Shown here one piece after another: positions 1-6,905 of a DNA stretch of 64,000 nt; the first letter of the stretch is position 1, and each line of letters starts with the position of its first letter. The notes below the pieces were generated by a model. It was given only the letters and a program-made list of their open reading frames with translations. It ran no database searches and had not been told where the DNA came from. Both the position numbers and the translations under genes were made by a program. Source of the DNA: Paenarthrobacter aurescens (GTDB lineage: Bacteria; Actinomycetota; Actinomycetes; Actinomycetales; Micrococcaceae). Where the stretch lies: contig NZ_JAOEFX010000007.1 of NCBI RefSeq assembly GCF_025421775.1, positions 239,244-303,243 of the forward strand. Direction: 5' to 3'.

Positions 1-777
1 GCAGAGCCGCTCCTTTGATGCCTTGATCCGTTCGGCAAGTGCAAGTCCGGCCTCGTACCCGCCTGCGCGGTTGAAGCCGGCACGGATGACCTCGGCGGCT
101 GGCATGCCGGCGTCGGCGAGCCCACGCTGGAAGCCGCGGACCCGGTCGTCCGATGTGTAGAGGCCCTCGGGTCCGGCAATGATCAGGAAAGCACCGTCAT
201 GCGTGGCGGCCAGTTCCACAGCGAGGCCGGCAGCCAGTTCCTCGTTGGGGACCTTCACCACGTGGTAGCCCTCGGTCGTGGACGCGCCAACCACCGGGTG
301 GCCAACAACTCCCACGTGACCGCCATTGCGGCAGTAGCGGTCCAGTTCAGCGGCCAGCTCGGTGTTTCCCTGTTTGTCCTCAGCCCGCACGGAACGCGAA
401 CCGGCAATGACGATCGAGTCTGCGCGACGAGCAGCAAAGGCTGCCACGGCCTCTTTTTCATCCGAAGGAGCACCGGAGGTGCTGGCCAACAGCACCATAC
501 GATTCTGCTGGCGGGCCGCCTCTTGGACGCCACGGGCGATGGCAGAGAAGTAGGGATCGGCGATGTCGTGGACGATAAGGCCGATCAAGCCTGAGCTGGA
601 CTTCGCGAGCGCCTGCGCCTGCGCGTTGGGAACATAGCCGAGCTTGTCGGCGGCCTCGCGGACGCGCTCCGCGATGTCCTCGGCCGGCTTACGGGACGAG
701 CCATTCAGGACTCGTGACGCCGTGGCCAGGGAGACCCCGGCCAAACGGGCAACTTCACTCAGTGTGCTGGCGGCCAC
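1..777 (-). CDS. LacI-family transcriptional regulator (3' end cut by window edge)
   Basis: Reading the minus strand from a GTG at 777 gives VAASTLSEVARLAGVS, a typical LacI N-terminal helix-turn-helix, followed by the hinge region and a periplasmic-binding-protein-like sensor core (VHDIADPYFSAIARGV). A good ribosome site (AAGGAGG) lies just upstream of the GTG. The frame stays open to base 1, so the C-terminus lies outside the window. It is transcribed away from the oxidoreductase operon that starts at 975, and two LacI-type palindromes lie in the gap, so it probably represses that operon and possibly itself. The effector sugar cannot be read from the sequence. Confidence 0.9.
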   Translation of the reverse strand, partial: MAASTLSEVARLAGVSLATASRVLNGSSRKPAEDIAERVREAADKLGYVPNAQAQALAKSSSGLIGLIVHDIADPYFSAIARGVQEAARQQNRMVLLASTSGAPSDEKEAVAAFAARRADSIVIAGSRSVRAEDKQGNTELAAELDRYCRNGGHVGVVGHPVVGASTTEGYHVVKVPNEELAAGLAVELAATHDGAFLIIAGPEGLYTSDDRVRGFQRGLADAGMPAAEVIRAGFNRAGGYEAGLALAERIKASKERLC

Positions 778-845
778 GGGGGCCCTCCTTTTCTGCAAGC
801 GTCGGGACTGGCGCTAAGGAAATTATGGCAGTTCCCGCCGAATTT

Positions 846-862
846 TGGGAAAGCGCTTGCCA
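846..862. promoter_or_regulatory. LacI-type operator 1
   Basis: TGGGAAAGCGCTTGCCA contains the perfect 8-bp palindrome AAGCGCTT in the classic LacI-family layout with a central CG. It lies between the divergent LacI gene and the operon at 975. Confidence 0.65.
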
Positions 863-896
863 ACCCGGCGCGCCATGGTGCATGATCAATTGCAGC

Positions 897-912
897 GGGA
901 ATGCGCTTTCCC
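897..912. promoter_or_regulatory. LacI-type operator 2
   Basis: GGGAATGCGCTTTCCC is a near-perfect palindrome centred on GCGC with GGGAA/TTCCC arms like those of the site at 846-862. The two centres are about 50 bp apart, roughly five helical turns, which would suit cooperative binding by one regulator. This is inference from pattern only. Confidence 0.65.
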
Positions 913-974
913 ACACGAAATAAGCAAGCACCGGCATCCGCACAGCGACCGGCACACAAGGCACTGGAGAAAAC

Positions 975-2144
975 ATGGGCTACGAAACAAAGACGATCCG
1001 CATCGCCATGAACGGCATCACCGGCCGTATGGGCTACCGCCAGCACCTGCTGCGGTCCATCCTCCCCATTCGCGACGCCGGCGGCTTCACCCTTGAAGAC
1101 GGCACCAAGGTTCAGGTGGAACCGATCCTGGTGGGCCGCAACGAAGCCAAGATCCGCGAACTCGCCGAGCTCCACAAGGTCTCCGAATGGACCACCGACC
1201 TGGACGCAGTCATCGCCGATCCCACCGTGGACATCATTTTCGACGCTTCCATGACCAGCCTCCGTGCCGCCACCCTGAAGAAGGCCATGCGCGCCGGCAA
1301 GCACATCTTCACCGAGAAGCCCACGGCTGAGACCCTCGAGGAAGCCATTGAGCTCGCGCAGATCGGCAAGGAAGCCGGCGTCACCGCAGGCGTCGTGCAC
1401 GACAAGCTCTACCTCCCCGGCCTGGTCAAGCTCCGCCGCCTGGTGGACGAAGGCTTCTTCGGCCGCATCCTCTCCATCCGTGGCGAATTCGGCTACTGGG
1501 TCTTCGAAGGCGATGTCCAGGCTGCACAGCGTCCGTCCTGGAACTACCGCAAGGAAGACGGCGGTGGAATGACCACGGACATGTTCTGCCACTGGAACTA
1601 CGTCCTCGAAGGCATCATCGGCAAGGTCAAGAGCGTCAACGCCAAGACCGCCACGCACATCCCCGCACGTTGGGACGAGGCCGGCAAGGAATACAAGGCC
1701 ACCGCAGACGACGCTTCCTACGGCATCTTCGAACTCGAAACCCCGGGCGGCGACGACGTCATCGGCCAGATCAACTCCTCCTGGGCCGTTCGCGTCTACC
1801 GCGATGAACTGGTTGAGTTCCAGATCGACGGCACGCACGGTTCCGCCGTCGCCGGTTTGAACAAGTGCGTTGCGCAGCAGCGCGCCCACACCCCCAAGCC
1901 CGTCTGGAACCCGGACCTGCCCGTCACGGAATCCTTCCGCAGCCAGTGGCAGGAAGTCCCCGCCAACGCTGAACTGGACAACGGTTTCAAGCTGCAGTGG
2001 GAAGAATTCCTGCGCGACGTCGTCGCCGGTCGCGAGCACCGCTTTGGCCTGCTCTCCGCAGCCCGCGGCGTGCAGCTGGCCGAGCTCGGCCTCCAGTCCT
2101 CGGCCGAGCGCCGCACCATCGACATCCCGGAGATCACCCTCTAA
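975..2144 (+). CDS. Gfo/Idh/MocA-family NAD(P)-dependent oxidoreductase
   Basis: The 389-residue protein has an N-terminal Rossmann fold (AMNGITGRMGYRQHL, residues about 11-25) and the family's EKP motif (FTEKPTAETLEEA, about residue 113), with the conserved lysine expected at the active site. Members of this family oxidise or reduce sugars and cyclitols. GGAG lies 5-8 nt before the ATG. It is the first gene of a three-gene operon: its TAA overlaps the next ATG (TAATG). Partnership with two TIM-barrel proteins suggests a keto-sugar intermediate, but the substrate is unknown; levoglucosan-type or other anhydro/glycoside oxidation is only one possibility. Confidence 0.85.
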   Translation: MGYETKTIRIAMNGITGRMGYRQHLLRSILPIRDAGGFTLEDGTKVQVEPILVGRNEAKIRELAELHKVSEWTTDLDAVIADPTVDIIFDASMTSLRAATLKKAMRAGKHIFTEKPTAETLEEAIELAQIGKEAGVTAGVVHDKLYLPGLVKLRRLVDEGFFGRILSIRGEFGYWVFEGDVQAAQRPSWNYRKEDGGGMTTDMFCHWNYVLEGIIGKVKSVNAKTATHIPARWDEAGKEYKATADDASYGIFELETPGGDDVIGQINSSWAVRVYRDELVEFQIDGTHGSAVAGLNKCVAQQRAHTPKPVWNPDLPVTESFRSQWQEVPANAELDNGFKLQWEEFLRDVVAGREHRFGLLSAARGVQLAELGLQSSAERRTIDIPEITL

Positions 2145-3358
2145 TGACGTCACTGATTCTTCCCACCGACGACGGCGGTACCCGCGAGTACCGCCTTCAG
2201 CCCGCCACCTCGTGGGTCAAGCCGACAGCCCCGCTGACCGCCCGCCGCGCTTATGCCGCTGCGCACGTCATCCCCGAGGTCGCCGCCGACAACACCCCCG
2301 GCGCCCCGGCTCAGCTCGACTGGGACGCCACCCTGGCCTACCGGCACGAGCTGTGGTCCTACGGTTTGGGCGTGGCCGATGCCATGGACACAGCACAGCG
2401 TGGCATGGGCTTGGATTGGGCCGCGACCCAGCAGCTCATCAAGCGCACGGGTGCCGAGGCCGCTTCCGTAGTGGCCGGCAGCAACGCGGCGACGGCAGGC
2501 AAATCCGTCCGCGACCTCGTATCCTGCGGCGCAGGCACTGATCAGTTGGACATCGCCACGCTTCCTGAGGGTGCGGCAGGCATCCAGGCCGTCATTGACG
2601 CTTACCGTGAGCAGATCGCCGTCGTCAGTGAAGCAGGACCCAAGGTCATCCTCATGGCCTCCCGCGCCCTGGCCAGGGTTGCCAACGGCGCCGACGACTA
2701 CCTGCACGTCTACTCGACGCTCCTGCAGGAAGTTGACCAGCCTGTCATCCTGCACTGGCTCGGCACCATGTTCGACCCCGCGCTGGCCGGCTACTGGGGC
2801 TCCGATGACGTCTCCGTGGCTACGGAAACGTTCCTCAGCCTCATCCGCGAACACTCGGACAAGGTTGACGGCGTGAAGGTCTCGCTGCTGGACGCCTCGC
2901 ACGAGGTCGCCCTCCGGGCTGCGTTGCCCTCGGACGTCCGTCTCTACACGGGCGACGACTTCAACTACCCGGAGCTGATCGACGGCGACGAGACCCACCA
3001 CTCGGATGCCCTGCTGGGCATCTTCGCTGCCATCTACCCGGCCGCTTCGGTGGCGTTGCAGAAGTACGACGCCGGACAAGGAGCCGAAGGGCGCGCCATC
3101 CTGGACTCCACGCGTGAGCTCGGAAAGCACATCTTCAGCGCACCCACGTTCTACTACAAGACCGGTATCGCGTTCATGTCCTGGCTCAACGGCAAGCAGC
3201 CCGGCTTCCAGATGGTGGGCGGCCTGCACTCCGGCCGTTCCGTCCTGCACCTGTCCAAGACCTTCGAACTGGCCGATCAGGCCGGTCTACTGAAGGATCC
3301 CTCACTGGCAGCGTTCCGGATGTCGGACTTCCTGCGGATCAACGGGGTGGGCGCATGA
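2144..3358 (+). CDS. DUF993 family (DHDPS-like TIM barrel) protein
   Basis: A 404-residue protein beginning MTSLILPTDDGG. The start at 2144 is chosen because it overlaps the upstream stop by one base, the usual coupling in this operon; a longer upstream frame would overlap the preceding gene. I recognise it as DUF993, distantly related to dihydrodipicolinate synthase/N-acetylneuraminate lyase aldolases; the barrel motif DGVKVSLLDA (about residue 243) could carry a Schiff-base lysine. A retro-aldol or elimination step on the product of the upstream oxidoreductase is an inference. Its stop overlaps the next start by 4 bp (ATGA). Confidence 0.8.
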   Translation: MTSLILPTDDGGTREYRLQPATSWVKPTAPLTARRAYAAAHVIPEVAADNTPGAPAQLDWDATLAYRHELWSYGLGVADAMDTAQRGMGLDWAATQQLIKRTGAEAASVVAGSNAATAGKSVRDLVSCGAGTDQLDIATLPEGAAGIQAVIDAYREQIAVVSEAGPKVILMASRALARVANGADDYLHVYSTLLQEVDQPVILHWLGTMFDPALAGYWGSDDVSVATETFLSLIREHSDKVDGVKVSLLDASHEVALRAALPSDVRLYTGDDFNYPELIDGDETHHSDALLGIFAAIYPAASVALQKYDAGQGAEGRAILDSTRELGKHIFSAPTFYYKTGIAFMSWLNGKQPGFQMVGGLHSGRSVLHLSKTFELADQAGLLKDPSLAAFRMSDFLRINGVGA

Positions 3359-4197
3359 GCGCGGATTTCTCACGCCTGTCACTGAACAGCGCCACCACCA
3401 AGAAGTGGACGCTGCCCGAGGCCGTTGACGGTTGCGCCCGCGCCGGCATCCCTGCGATCGGACCGTGGCGTGATCGCGTGGCCGAGGCCGGACTGGACAA
3501 GGCAGCCAAGCTCATCAAGGACGCCGGTCTCCGCGTTTCCTCGCTGTGCCGCGGTGGCTTCCTCACGGCTGCTGATGCTGAGGGGCAGGCTGCCGCATTG
3601 GCCGACAACTTCGAAGCCGTCCGCGAAGCAGTGGCTCTGGACACCCAGGAACTGTTCCTGGTGGTTGGCGGGCTCGCTCCCGGCGAAAAGGACGTGGTTG
3701 CTGCCCGTCAGCGCGTCGCTGACCGGCTCGAGGAACTGGTTCCGTTCGCTTCCGAGAACGGTGTGCGCCTGGTGCTTGAACCCTTGCACCCGATGTACGC
3801 CGCTGACCGCGCACTGATCTCCACCTTGGGCCAGGCCCTGGATCTCGCAGCGCCGTACGACGCGAAGGCCGTGGGCGTCGCCGTCGACACCTTCCACGTC
3901 TGGTGGGACCCGGAACTGAAGGCACAGATCGAACGTGCCGGCCGCGAAAACCGCATCGCCTCCTACCAAGTGTGCGACTTCAACCTGCCGATCGCCGCTG
4001 ACGCGCTGCTGTCCCGCGGCATGATGGGCGACGGCGTCATCGACTTCGCCACCATCGGCACCTGGGTCAGGGACGCCGGATACAAGGGCGACATCGAGGT
4101 TGAGATCTTCAACCAGGAAATTTGGGACGCCGACGGCGACACCACCCTGGAAACCATGAAGCAGCGCTACGCGGAGCTCGTCCTCCCGTTCGCGTAA
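3355..4197 (+). CDS. Sugar phosphate isomerase/epimerase family (AP endonuclease 2-like TIM barrel)
   Basis: A 280-residue TIM barrel. Metal-site acidic and histidine residues typical of the xylose-isomerase-like superfamily are visible: LEPLHPMYAADRA, VDTFHVWWDPEL, YQVCDFN and the late EVEIFNQEIW. It overlaps the DUF993 gene by 4 bp and is the last gene of the operon, followed by two strong hairpins. The family includes isomerases, epimerases and dehydratases of keto sugars or cyclitols; the specific reaction is not deducible. Confidence 0.8.
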   Translation: MSADFSRLSLNSATTKKWTLPEAVDGCARAGIPAIGPWRDRVAEAGLDKAAKLIKDAGLRVSSLCRGGFLTAADAEGQAAALADNFEAVREAVALDTQELFLVVGGLAPGEKDVVAARQRVADRLEELVPFASENGVRLVLEPLHPMYAADRALISTLGQALDLAAPYDAKAVGVAVDTFHVWWDPELKAQIERAGRENRIASYQVCDFNLPIAADALLSRGMMGDGVIDFATIGTWVRDAGYKGDIEVEIFNQEIWDADGDTTLETMKQRYAELVLPFA

Positions 4198-4203
4198 CCA
4201 CGT

Positions 4204-4292
4204 GATCCTCCTGCGGATGCCCTAAGCTCCGCGGGAGGATCGCTCCAAAACCAGCGGGTCCCTGCCAAGGTCACGGCAGGGGCCCGCTTTTT
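4204..4292 (+). terminator. Double hairpin terminator of the oxidoreductase operon
   Basis: The first hairpin is GATCCTCC...GGAGGATC (4204-4241). The second is stronger, AGCGGG-t-CCCTGCC pairing with GGCAGGG-g-CCCGCT (4253-4287), and runs straight into a T tract. This is a classic intrinsic terminator. Confidence 0.85.
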
Positions 4293-4321
4293 GGCGTCCC
4301 CGTGGTGTGTCCGTCCTGGCA

Positions 4322-4428
4322 GGGCGTACGGCTGTCACCCACTTCGATTACCGAACCGGCCTGACACGCCGCATTGTGGGTGTGTCGCAGAGGCCTTGGC
4401 TTCCAAAGTAGGTGGTGGCGGTACACCC
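4322..4428. repeat. 107-bp structured direct repeat, copy 1
   Basis: It starts GGGCGTACGGCTGTCACCC and ends GGTGGTGGCGGTACACCC. The outer arms (GTACGGCTGTCACCCACTT and AAGTAGGTGGTGGCGGTAC) are imperfect inverted repeats, and an inner GGCCTGACAC / GTGTCGCAGAGGCC pair can also fold. It is nearly identical to copy 2, 132 bp downstream. It looks like a palindromic intergenic repeat rather than a gene. Confidence 0.8.
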
Positions 4429-4453
4429 GGGCGCTCACCGGGCTGGCTGGCCT

Positions 4454-4560
4454 GGGCGTACGGCTGTCACCCACTTTGATTTCCGAACCGGCCTGACACG
4501 CCGCAATGAGGCTGTGTCGCAGGGGCCTTGGCTTCCAAAGTAGGTGGTGGCGATACACCC
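4454..4560. repeat. 107-bp structured direct repeat, copy 2
   Basis: This is the second copy at exactly 132 bp period, differing from copy 1 at a handful of positions scattered along the unit. A minus-strand frame reads through both copies and gives the repeated peptide VYRHHLLWKPRPLRH. I treat that as fortuitous translation of the repeat. Confidence 0.8.
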
Positions 4561-4707
4561 TGTTTGTGTCAGCTGTGAGTCGCGGAATGGGCAGGTGAGA
4601 TAAAAGGTACACAGCTGAAACATTGCGTCGACGAGAGGAAACAATGGCCTTTTACGCTGGTTTTACCTGGACAAAGACGTCCACGAAACCACTGAAAGGA
4701 CACCACC

Positions 4708-4878
4708 ATGATGCTCTTGAAGACACTCAGCTTTTTCCTCGATGCCAGCGCCAGCCACAGCGGCCCCTCCGGCGAATGCAGCCCCGAGCACTCCCCCGCT
4801 GTTGCCGTGCGACTGACGTCCAGCGCGTGGGAAGGCTGGCGGGATGACGCCGATCAGGGCTTTCCCGCCGAGGCCTGA
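4708..4878 (+). CDS. Possible 56-residue small protein
   Basis: An open frame from ATGATG, 5-6 nt after GAAAGGACACCACC, encodes MMLLKTLSFFLDASASHSG and ends in a TGA 4 bp before the end of the convergent haemoglobin gene. About 80% of third positions are G or C, as in real genes here. Another frame with a better ribosome site (GAGAGGAAACA then ATG at 4644) overlaps it and could be the real one instead. No family is recognised; either or both may be non-coding. Confidence 0.3.
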   Translation: MMLLKTLSFFLDASASHSGPSGECSPEHSPAVAVRLTSSAWEGWRDDADQGFPAEA

Positions 4879-4882
4879 GCTT

Positions 4883-5332
4883 TCAGCCCTCCATGAGTCC
4901 ACCCCAGGACCATTTGGGAATCCGCAGGCCGGCAGGAACGTCGTCGGCGGAGCGCTCGTAGCGGGCCATGGTGTTGGTGGTGGCCCAAGCAAAGTAATCG
5001 TGCAGGACTTTGGCAAGCGGCTCGTCCACCACACCAACATCGGTCAGCGCTTGGTCAAAACACCCGATCGCCCGGAGGTTCATCTCTTCATGGGGACCGT
5101 TCCCGCTGTGCATCCTCACCACGGATGTTTCGTCACCGTAGCTTCCCGAGTACAGCGGCGGGCCACCCAAAGCCTCGCTCCAGTAGGCTGACAGCCGCTG
5201 GACGTGCGCCGGGTGAACGCCGTGTCGGAAGGCGTGCCCCACCACTTCGTCCTCCACCACCCTGGCATGCCAAGCCCGGGCCAAAGCAGCGAAGAAGTCT
5301 GTACCGCCGGCCGCCTCGTACACCGTCTGCAT
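4883..5332 (-). CDS. Group II truncated haemoglobin (trHbO-like)
   Basis: A 149-residue cytosolic haem protein that binds O2/NO in the 2-on-2 globin fold. Visible landmarks are the FRHGVHPAHVQRLSAYW helix region and SVVRMHSGNGPHEE, which holds the expected proximal histidine (F8). Where most group II globins have F-Y at B9-B10, this one reads WHARV, suggesting His rather than Tyr at B10, and the usual G8 tryptophan region reads RAIGCFDQAL. The distal pocket may therefore be atypical. No strong ribosome site is seen. The role (oxygen or NO handling) is inferred from the family. Confidence 0.85.
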   Translation of the reverse strand: MQTVYEAAGGTDFFAALARAWHARVVEDEVVGHAFRHGVHPAHVQRLSAYWSEALGGPPLYSGSYGDETSVVRMHSGNGPHEEMNLRAIGCFDQALTDVGVVDEPLAKVLHDYFAWATTNTMARYERSADDVPAGLRIPKWSWGGLMEG

Positions 5333-5393
5333 GGTGAAACAATGGCACGGGTGCGGCCGGACGGGAAGTGGTCTGCGTCGATAGCGTCCCAGT

Positions 5394-5621
5394 TCAGGAG
5401 GCTCGCGCAGCGAGCTGCACTTTGGCCTTCGGCAGGCCGATGAAGGTGACCGATCCGCCGTCGGGACCTCTCAATTCCAGCCTGATGTTCCGCGAGCCCT
5501 CTTGGGGTTCTACTGAGTTGACCTGAAAAACCTCACCGCTGATCCGGACGCTGTCGCCACCCTTAATGGTTTTGAGTTTCTTGTGTCGTATCTCAGCGCC
5601 CACGGCGGCGATCTCCACCAT
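5394..5621 (-). CDS. Small 75-residue protein coupled to the YihY gene
   Basis: The protein starts MVEIAAVGAEIRHKKLK and contains a beta-rich core with KGGDSVRISGEVFQVNSVEP, resembling a small SH3/KOW-like barrel. The ATG at 5621 lies 29 bp inside the end of the upstream YihY gene, so translational coupling is likely. The longer upstream frame would lie inside YihY and is rejected. Nothing in the sequence names its function. Confidence 0.55.
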   Translation of the reverse strand: MVEIAAVGAEIRHKKLKTIKGGDSVRISGEVFQVNSVEPQEGSRNIRLELRGPDGGSVTFIGLPKAKVQLAARAS

Positions 5622-6696
5622 CTGTTTGCTCGGGTTTATCGCCGTGGGTCTCGCGGATTTCTTCGCCGTCCCGAATGACTTCGTCTTCCTGCTTCTGCAC
5701 TTTGTCGCTCTTCTTGGTGTCCCGGGGCGGCAGCTGGATGCTCTCTTCAGCCTCAATGCCTCCCTGCAGTTGGCGGCCGCGTTCCATCTCGGCGTCGAAC
5801 TCCGCGCCGAAGAGCAAGGACATGTTCAGGATCCAGAGCCACAGCAGCATGATGATGACACCCGCCAAGGCTCCGTACGTCTTGTTGTAGTTGCTGAAGT
5901 TCGCAACGTAGAAGCCGAATCCCAGAGATGCCAAGGCAAAGATCACCAGGGCGATCAACGAACCCATGCTCATCCAACGGAACTTGGGCTGCTTAACGTT
6001 GGGGGTGAAGTAGTAGAGCACCGCAATGATGGCCACCACGACGACAATGAGGACCGGCCACTTTGCGATGTTCCATACGGTCAAGAACGTCTCCGACAAT
6101 CCGATGGCACCCCCGATGGCCTCCGCCACGGGTCCGCTCAGGACCAGCATGGCAGCCGCAAGCGCAGCTCCGACGACGGCGACAACCGTTACGGCGAGCA
6201 TCGTGCCACGGAGTTTAACGAAGCCACGGCCCTCATCTACTTCGTAGACACGGTTCATGGCGCGGCTGAACGCGGTGACGTAGCCGGACGCTGACCACAG
6301 CGCCACCACGATGCCGAAGACCAGCGCGAAGCCGGCGGCGTTGGATTGGGTGAGTTCCTCGATGGGCTGCCGCAGCGTATCGACGCCCGGGCCTGGCGCG
6401 AATTGCTGGACCATATCCAGGAGGGCGGACGTGGTCTTCCCCGCGTCCCCGAAGATCCCCAACAGGGAGACCAACGCCAGGAGCGCAGGGAAGAGGGCCA
6501 GGACGCCGTAGTAGGTGAGACCGGCTGCGGCGTCCGGGCACTGGTCCTTGGTGAACTCCCGCAACGTCCGCTTGGCGATGTACATCCACGTGGGCTTCGC
6601 GAGGTCGTTCGGGCTGTCCGGCTTACGCGAGTCTTCCGGGGAGGGAGCGGTCTGAGCCTTGGCTGTACTGGTGTGGGCTGAGTCTTGTGTAGTCAT
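5593..6696 (-). CDS. YihY/UPF0761 (BrkB-type) inner-membrane protein
   Basis: A 367-residue protein. A hydrophilic N-terminus (about 70 residues) precedes the conserved DAAAGLTYYGVLALFPALLALVSLLG segment and about six membrane helices. FSRAMNRVYEVDEGR and KTYGALAGVIIMLLWLWI are family hallmarks. The last 60 residues are a charged cytosolic tail rich in E, K and D. Some members were once called ribonuclease BN, which is now considered wrong; the true role is unsettled. A 14-bp perfect palindrome lies in the upstream region. Confidence 0.9.
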   Translation of the reverse strand: MTTQDSAHTSTAKAQTAPSPEDSRKPDSPNDLAKPTWMYIAKRTLREFTKDQCPDAAAGLTYYGVLALFPALLALVSLLGIFGDAGKTTSALLDMVQQFAPGPGVDTLRQPIEELTQSNAAGFALVFGIVVALWSASGYVTAFSRAMNRVYEVDEGRGFVKLRGTMLAVTVVAVVGAALAAAMLVLSGPVAEAIGGAIGLSETFLTVWNIAKWPVLIVVVVAIIAVLYYFTPNVKQPKFRWMSMGSLIALVIFALASLGFGFYVANFSNYNKTYGALAGVIIMLLWLWILNMSLLFGAEFDAEMERGRQLQGGIEAEESIQLPPRDTKKSDKVQKQEDEVIRDGEEIRETHGDKPEQTDGGDRRRGR

Positions 6697-6747
6697 GGGG
6701 CACTCGTCCGTTTGGGGTAGTTTGTGCGAACAACTGACCCACCAATA

Positions 6748-6761
6748 GTAAGCATGCTTAC
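6748..6761. promoter_or_regulatory. Perfect 14-bp palindrome upstream of the YihY gene
   Basis: GTAAGCATGCTTAC is an exact palindrome 52 bp before the YihY start. Its position fits a repressor or activator site for that gene. The rest of 6697-6905 shows no gene. Confidence 0.45.
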
Positions 6762-6905
6762 GATCATACGGAAGCGCACACGGCCTTTTATCGCCTGCGA
6801 CCCCGGAAGATTACCGCGGAACCCACCCACCCGACGAACCCGAGGCCAAGGCACCATGCTGCCGCGAGCCACCCCGAGGCTCCGCCTGTCTGATCGCGGG
6901 CCGGA

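Noticed and set aside
759..2153. A 464-codon open frame on the minus strand opposite the Gfo/Idh oxidoreductase
   Set aside because: It is antisense to a clearly conserved gene, has no recognisable domain or ribosome site, and arises from GC-rich codon use. A similar 762-codon frame opposite the rhamnose aldolase gene (19855-22143) is rejected for the same reason.
4322..4560. CRISPR array
   Set aside because: Only two copies, each over 100 bp, with a short gap; no cas genes are present.
4271..4612. A 113-codon minus frame with repeated VYRHHLLWKPRPL peptide
   Set aside because: It is the translation of the two 107-bp structured repeats and a terminator; codon pattern and position argue against a protein.
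5394..5756. Longer version of the 75-residue protein starting inside YihY
   Set aside because: The added 45 residues are Arg/Ser-rich antiframe sequence inside a conserved gene; the internal ATG at 5621 is more plausible.
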